This document shows positions 13,658-16,196 of a stretch of DNA of 16,196 nucleotides, piece after piece. The notes under the pieces are model-generated. The model did not search any database, had not been told where the DNA came from, and saw only the letters and a list, made by a program, of their open reading frames with translations. Source of the stretch: Actinomycetes bacterium. GTDB lineage: Bacteria > Actinomycetota > Acidimicrobiia > Acidimicrobiales > Palsa-688. The position numbers were made by a program, and so were the translations under genes. Positions within the stretch are counted from its first letter, which is position 1. Each line of letters opens with the position of its first letter. The DNA is taken from the NCBI GenBank assembly GCA_021808425.1, contig JAKBBS010000068.1:1-16196 (forward strand), given 5' to 3'.

Positions 13658-14801
13658 AGCTGCCCGGCCCAATGTTGAGCGCCCCGACGATCTCGGTGGC
13701 CCGGCTCCGGTTGAACTGAACGTACCCGGCGGTCGTGGTGGGCGACGAGTGCCCGAGCAGCTCTTGGGTGAGCCGGAGGTCGAGGCTGGCGGCGTACACC
13801 TCGGTCCCGAAGTAGTGGCGGCACTGATGGAGCGTGGCGGGGATGCCGAGGGACGCCAGATGGGTGTTGACCTCGCCGCTAATCTTCCATGCTGGCCACT
13901 GCCGGCCGTTCGGGTAGGCGAACAGGTATCCCGACCGTGGCATGCCAGCCTGGCGCAGCGACTCCCACACTGTGGGGTGCAGCGGCAGGCTCCGCTCCCG
14001 CCGCCCTTTCGGTGCGGAGACGATCAGCATCGGCGGTGCCAGGTGCTCGAGGAGGTCGCAGCGGCGCAGGCCGGCGATCTCCTTCGCTCGGAGGCCGTTG
14101 AGAGCAGCCAGGTGGAGCATGGCCCGGACGGTCGGGTCTGCCCGCTCGACTGCCCTCTCCAGGTCCGGCCCGGGGATCGGGCGGGGGACCATCTGCGGCA
14201 ACCTCGGCCGGTCAATGTTCTCGGTCGGGTCCTCACCGACGATGCCCTGGGTTTTCGCCCACCGGTAGAACATGTGAAGGTCGCTGATCGCCCGGTACCG
14301 GGCTTTCGGTGCCAGCTTGCGGCTGTCGAGCCACGCCTCGACCTCGGACTCCGTGGCGTCAACGAGCGCCCTGGGGGCCAGCCAGTCGAAGAACAGCCGA
14401 AGGCAGCACGCCCGGGACTTGATCGTCGTCGGGGCGAGCGCCTTGCGTTCCTGTGCGACCCACCAGCCGCGGGCGATGTCCGGGAAGTCTCCTGCGCTGA
14501 TCGGCCGCCGCTGCCGGGCGAGCGGCGCAGCGGGGTCGCGCCCGACGAGATTCTCGTTGAGCGCCCAGTTGTAGAACTGGTGCAACTGGCCGATCCGGTC
14601 GCCGCGGGTCCTTGCGCTGACGCCCAGCTCGTCGAGCCACGCGACGATGTCGCCGGTGGTGGCGTCGAGGAGGGAGCGTGGCTCCAGCCACTTCGCGAAG
14701 CGGAGGGCCGTCCCCTGGCGGGTGTGGCGTGTCAGGGGCGACAGCCCGGTCATCGTCTCGTCCTCGAACCGGACCAGCAGGGTGAGGTCGGAGCTGCTCA
14801 T
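13635..14801 (-). CDS. Tyrosine recombinase with duplicated core-binding domain (integrase 2)
   Basis: The 388-aa Xer/integrase-type recombinase has a complete catalytic set: R238 (NGLRAKEIAGL), K265 (SAPKGRRERSL), H325/R328/H329 (HQCRHYFGT), H351 (LGH) and Y360 (TAGYVQF). The N-terminal half has two copies of a SAM-like core-binding unit at about 25-96 and 125-196. Over 52 aligned positions I count 20 identities (for example LLDATTGDIVAWLD and LVDATESEVEAWLD). No arm-binding domain is visible. It may resolve multimers of the replicated circle or act on a second site. Its start overlaps the stop of the gene at 14798-15172, and its 3' end overlaps the convergent tail-lysin gene by 23 bases. 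Confidence 0.88.
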   Translation of the reverse strand: MSSSDLTLLVRFEDETMTGLSPLTRHTRQGTALRFAKWLEPRSLLDATTGDIVAWLDELGVSARTRGDRIGQLHQFYNWALNENLVGRDPAAPLARQRRPISAGDFPDIARGWWVAQERKALAPTTIKSRACCLRLFFDWLAPRALVDATESEVEAWLDSRKLAPKARYRAISDLHMFYRWAKTQGIVGEDPTENIDRPRLPQMVPRPIPGPDLERAVERADPTVRAMLHLAALNGLRAKEIAGLRRCDLLEHLAPPMLIVSAPKGRRERSLPLHPTVWESLRQAGMPRSGYLFAYPNGRQWPAWKISGEVNTHLASLGIPATLHQCRHYFGTEVYAASLDLRLTQELLGHSSPTTTAGYVQFNRSRATEIVGALNIGPGSFTNHLRS

Positions 14802-15172
14802 TGGACCGGCTGGCCGGGCTCGCCGACCCTGTCGACGGTGAACACGGTGAGTTCGGTGAGGCGGTCCAGCCGGTCCAGCAACGCCCGGTAGCCGAGGGCG
14901 TCGTACGCCAGCTCGTAGACCTCATCGCTGACACCGGCGCACTCCGGGACGCCCGACTCTTGGACGGCCCTCTGAACCCGCCGATCCATCCGGACCACTG
15001 CCGCCACGAACTTCTGCACTGCGGGCAGCAGGACGTCCGCCACGCCGATCATGTCCTCGATGACCGGACGGGGATCCTCATCGAAGCGCAGCACCCCGAG
15101 CGGCAGGGCGAAGCCGGCTTCGATGTTCTGTTCGTGGCCGTCGGCGCGCGTTGCTACCTTCTTGATTGGCAT
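14798..15172 (-). CDS. Hypothetical protein in the recombinase operon
   Basis: The 124-aa protein begins MPIKKVATRADGHEQNIEAG and contains helices (MIGVADVLLPAVQKFVAAVVRM, given here in part as VADVLLPAVQKF; ELAYDALGYRALLDRLDRL). ATG 15172 is preferred to ATG 15181 because GAAGGG is 9 bases upstream of the former but touches the latter. Its stop overlaps the recombinase ATG, so both are co-translated. A minus-strand promoter lies at 15249-15276. No family recognised; a regulator or partner of the recombinase is possible. Confidence 0.65.
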   Translation of the reverse strand: MPIKKVATRADGHEQNIEAGFALPLGVLRFDEDPRPVIEDMIGVADVLLPAVQKFVAAVVRMDRRVQRAVQESGVPECAGVSDEVYELAYDALGYRALLDRLDRLTELTVFTVDRVGEPGQPVQ

Positions 15173-15194
15173 GAAGCACATCCCTTCGTGTCCA

Positions 15195-15226
15195 GGCCCC
15201 GGGGTGCTCGTAACACCGCCGGGGCC
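15195..15226. other. Strong hairpin in the 5' leader of the recombinase operon
   Basis: GGCCCCGGGGTG (15195-15206) pairs with CACC-G-CCGGGGCC (15214-15226) with one bulged base and loop CTCGTAA. It lies between the minus-strand promoter and the ATG at 15172. A 12-bp GC stem in a leader could attenuate transcription, or act as a terminator for either strand, although no U-tract follows. Confidence 0.5.
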
Positions 15227-15235
15227 ACCTTTGGT

Positions 15236-15289
15236 GTGTAGTCACCGGTTTACAACATCCATCGACATCCTGTCAACACCCGACTACAC
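15236..15289. promoter_or_regulatory. Inverted repeat around the second divergent promoter pair
   Basis: GTGTAGTC (15236-15243) and GACTACAC (15282-15289) are perfect inverted copies 38 bases apart. One overlaps the start region of the leftward transcript, the other the -10 of the rightward promoter. Symmetric placement suggests operator halves, perhaps for the HTH protein at 15298. Confidence 0.55.
15249..15276 (-). promoter_or_regulatory. Promoter of the recombinase 2 operon
   Basis: On the minus strand TTGACA (15276-15271) and TGTAAA (15254-15249) are 16 bases apart, a good sigma-70-type match. Transcription would start near 15242 and give a leader of about 70 bases with the hairpin at 15195-15226. 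Confidence 0.6.
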
Positions 15290-15290
15290 T
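15262..15290 (+). promoter_or_regulatory. Leaderless promoter of the second HTH gene
   Basis: TCGACA (15262-15267), 17 bases, then TACACT (15285-15290). The -10 ends 7 bases before GTG 15298 and no Shine-Dalgarno is present, which fits a leaderless mRNA. It overlaps the divergent promoter, so the two probably exclude each other. Confidence 0.6.
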
Positions 15291-15297
15291 TATAGGT

Positions 15298-15522
15298 GTG
15301 GCTGCGGACCCTGTCGACCCCGACCAGCTGGTCGACGCCCATGGCGTAGCGGAAATCCTTGGGCTCAGCCGACGCACCTCGGTCGCCGTGTACCAGCGGC
15401 GCTACCCGGACATGCCACGACCTGTCATCGACATGGGGAGCGGCCGGCCCAGTCTGTGGCTGCGTCCGGCGATCGAAGCCTGGGCACAGACGCGCACGGG
15501 ACTTCGCACGGAGGAATCGTGA
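15298..15522 (+). CDS. Second HTH / excisionase-like protein (xis 2)
   Basis: The 74-aa protein starts at GTG 15298, apparently leaderless. It has the short excisionase/AlpA-type HTH pattern: VDAHGVAEILGLSRRTSVAVYQRR, then PSLWLRPAIEAWAQ (quoted in part: HGVAEILGLSRRTSVAVYQ). It may assist excision with either recombinase or control the divergent operon. It differs in sequence from the first such gene (3243-3440). Its stop overlaps the lipoprotein GTG (GTGA at 15519-15522). Confidence 0.75.
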   Translation: MAADPVDPDQLVDAHGVAEILGLSRRTSVAVYQRRYPDMPRPVIDMGSGRPSLWLRPAIEAWAQTRTGLRTEES

Positions 15523-15926
15523 AGATCAACAGACGTCTCTGGCCCTTCGGCTTGGCGGCGCTCATCGCCGCTTGCGGATCCCAGACTTCCGGCTCAAGCT
15601 CACCCGTCCCCACAACCGCGGCCTACGCACCAACGCCGGGCTCCCCGGCCCCACCCAACGTCGTCGGAGACACCCTGTCGCAAGCCAGCGCCAGCTTTCA
15701 GGCAGTCCCCTCGCAAGGTTTCGTCCCCTCAGTGGTCGTCGATGCCACCCTGACGGGGGCGCCAGGAACCATCCTGCGAGAGGTAGGTGGTCCGGCCTCG
15801 GCACCCTGGGACATCAGCCTGTACGTCAACTCCCGAACCCCTGCAGGCGAGTACCCCGCCCACTGCCCGAGCGGGTTCGCCTACACGCCGAAGGCGGATG
15901 GGTCGGGCGGGAACTGCGCCCCGTGA
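15519..15926 (+). CDS. PASTA-like lipoprotein, candidate superinfection exclusion factor
   Basis: The 135-aa protein has a type II signal peptide (VKINRRLWPFGLAALIAAC) with lipobox IAAC and lipidated C19. A Ser/Pro/Thr-rich spacer and a PASTA-like unit starting PPNVVGDTLSQASASF and ending DISLYVNS follow. The C-terminal tail has two Cys that could form a disulfide. GTG 15519 overlaps the HTH stop, with GGAGG upstream. It would be anchored outside the membrane, near peptidoglycan. A lipoprotein encoded near attR, outside the late operon, is a common place for lysogenic conversion or superinfection exclusion genes; this role is inferred. The overlap with the HTH gene ties its expression to the leaderless promoter. 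Confidence 0.75.
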   Translation: MKINRRLWPFGLAALIAACGSQTSGSSSPVPTTAAYAPTPGSPAPPNVVGDTLSQASASFQAVPSQGFVPSVVVDATLTGAPGTILREVGGPASAPWDISLYVNSRTPAGEYPAHCPSGFAYTPKADGSGGNCAP

Positions 15927-15932
15927 GCACGA

Positions 15933-15962
15933 GTCCTCAGCCAGTCCTCAATAGGTCCTCAG
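15933..15962. promoter_or_regulatory. Right arm-type integrase sites (three GTCCTCA repeats)
   Basis: GTCCTCAG at 15933-15940, GTCCTCAA at 15944-15951 and GTCCTCAG at 15955-15962 are spaced exactly 11 bp. The first two copy the left pair at 177-195. They lie 108 bp inside attR, directly after the lipoprotein stop. The remaining bases to attR hold no gene. Confidence 0.7.
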
Positions 15963-16005
15963 TAGGCCGAGAAGTGGTGTCAAGTGATGGGAACCGTTGA
16001 GTAGA

Positions 16006-16021
16006 GAAACCGCAGGTCAGA
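16006..16021 (+). repeat. 16-bp repeat shared with the packaging region (right copy)
   Basis: It is identical to 5626-5641, 49 bases inside attR. A GGAACC hexamer (15990-15995) and GTGGTGTCAA (15974-15983) beside it also recur in the 5.0-5.6 kb region, so this end carries a compact copy of several motifs from there. Confidence 0.6.
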
Positions 16022-16069
16022 GCACTCATTCGACGCATCCGGGCAGGCCAGCCACAACGCCCAATCTCT

Positions 16070-16103
16070 TGCAGGCCAACTGGCCGAGCGACCTGAGCTG
16101 AGC
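16070..16103. repeat. attR core (34-bp direct repeat, right copy)
   Basis: It is identical to 94-127. This copy is a detached duplicate of the patA 3' end. Its last base directly precedes the ATG of the pimA-like gene, so the core supplies that gene's immediate upstream sequence. Confidence 0.93.
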
Positions 16104-16196
16104 ATGCGGGTCGGAGTGGTGTGCCCCTACAGCCTGACGCTTCCGGGAGGGGTGCAGGGACAGGTCCTCGGCCTGGCGAGTGCGCTGCGTTCGCTC
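16104..16196 (+). CDS. pimA: PimA-like phosphatidylinositol mannosyltransferase, 5' end only
   Basis: ATG 16104 opens a frame to the window edge: MRVGVVCPYSLTLPGGVQG, then QVLGLASALRSL. This is the typical N-terminus of GT4 glycosyltransferases such as PimA, with the GGVQ nucleotide-loop motif. PimA transfers the first mannose from GDP-mannose to phosphatidylinositol at the inner membrane face. No clear Shine-Dalgarno lies in the att core (CTGAGCTGAGC), which suggests that translation normally depends on coupling to the patA stop 2 bases upstream. The rest of the gene is outside the window. Confidence 0.8.
   Translation, partial: MRVGVVCPYSLTLPGGVQGQVLGLASALRSL

Larger units (their letters stand above)
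94..16103. mobile_element. Integrated phage-satellite-like element (about 16.0 kb)
   Basis: The element is bounded by a 34-bp perfect direct repeat and carries its own integrase, XRE regulator, excisionase-like genes, replication ATPase, terminase pair, tape measure and tail lysin. The excised circle would be 15,976 bp. The left-to-right order (accessory gene, int, regulator, divergent xis, rep, candidate ori, packaging, accessory gene) matches the known layout of SaPI/PICI satellites. The size also fits satellites (about 15 kb) better than complete tailed phages. No FtsK/TraB-like DNA translocase is present, which argues against an actinomycete integrative conjugative element. Canonical portal, capsid and major tail genes are missing. 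Boundaries are firm; the satellite interpretation is inference. Confidence 0.9.

Noticed and set aside
12569..13672. A 367-codon open frame on the minus strand.
   Set aside because: It is a shadow of the hub/NlpC gene, whose catalytic Cys and His lie in the + frame.
13470..14891. A 473-codon open frame on the + strand.
   Set aside because: It is the antisense shadow of recombinase 2, which has all catalytic motifs on the minus strand. The + frame has low-complexity composition and no motifs.
5626..16021. The identical 16-mers at 5626-5641 and 16006-16021 as att sites of a smaller nested element containing integrase 2.
   Set aside because: The right copy lies between the outer element's arm sites (15933-15962) and its core (16070). 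A nested insertion ending there would have brought in the outer arm sites, which match the left ones at 177-195. A shared binding or packaging site is simpler.
94..16103. Actinomycete integrative conjugative element (pSAM2-like).
   Set aside because: Integrase, xis and RepA-like genes would fit, but no TraB/FtsK-like translocase is encoded, and half the element is phage packaging and tail genes.
1..16196. tRNA, rRNA or CRISPR features.
   Set aside because: I saw no cloverleaf-like sequence at the att sites, no rRNA segments and no regularly spaced direct repeats with unique spacers.

Overview
The window is high-GC DNA from an actinobacterium. Its two edges carry parts of two neighbouring chromosomal genes for phosphatidylinositol mannoside (PIM) synthesis: the 3' end of a PatA-like acyltransferase (1-125) and the 5' end of a PimA-like mannosyltransferase (16104-16196). 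Between them sits one integrated element of about 16.0 kb, bounded by a perfect 34-bp direct repeat (94-127 and 16070-16103), which I read as attL and attR. The att core carries the last codons and stop of patA, so patA stays intact, while pimA is pushed 16 kb away from it. Groups of the octamer GTCCTCAG at 11-bp spacing lie inside both ends and look like integrase arm sites.

The left third resembles a phage satellite of the PICI/SaPI kind in gene order. A RelA/SpoT-domain protein with a small partner (possible toxSAS toxin-antitoxin pair) comes first. Then come a leftward tyrosine integrase and a translationally coupled XRE-type regulator, a divergent control region with dyad operators, a rightward excisionase-like HTH gene, three small overlapping genes, and a RepA/DnaB-like AAA ATPase. 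Next is an iteron-like array of GGAACC hexamers (4998-5139) and a zone of inverted repeats (5460-5660). GC skew flips around there, so this is the best candidate for an origin and/or packaging site.

The middle (5677-13657) is one compact rightward operon, mostly with overlapping start and stop codons. It holds a terminase small subunit, a 49-aa ORF, a complete terminase large subunit, five small unknown proteins, a 642-aa tape measure protein and a 679-aa tail hub with an N-terminal glucosaminidase-like domain and a C-terminal NlpC/P60 domain. There is no recognisable portal, protease, major capsid protein or major tail tube protein, and the slot between terminase and tape measure is only about 1.9 kb. 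The element has its own packaging motor, tail ruler and tail lysin but apparently no head.

The right end (13635-15926) has a second switch. Going left are a small unknown gene and a second tyrosine recombinase with a duplicated core-binding domain. Going right, from an overlapping and apparently leaderless promoter, are a second HTH/excisionase-like gene and a PASTA-like lipoprotein that may act in superinfection exclusion.

My main hypothesis is a capsid-less, PICI-like satellite that brings its own terminase and tail-specificity genes and borrows a helper's head. A prophage reduced by deletion is the main alternative. All assignments come from reading the sequence, without database searches.
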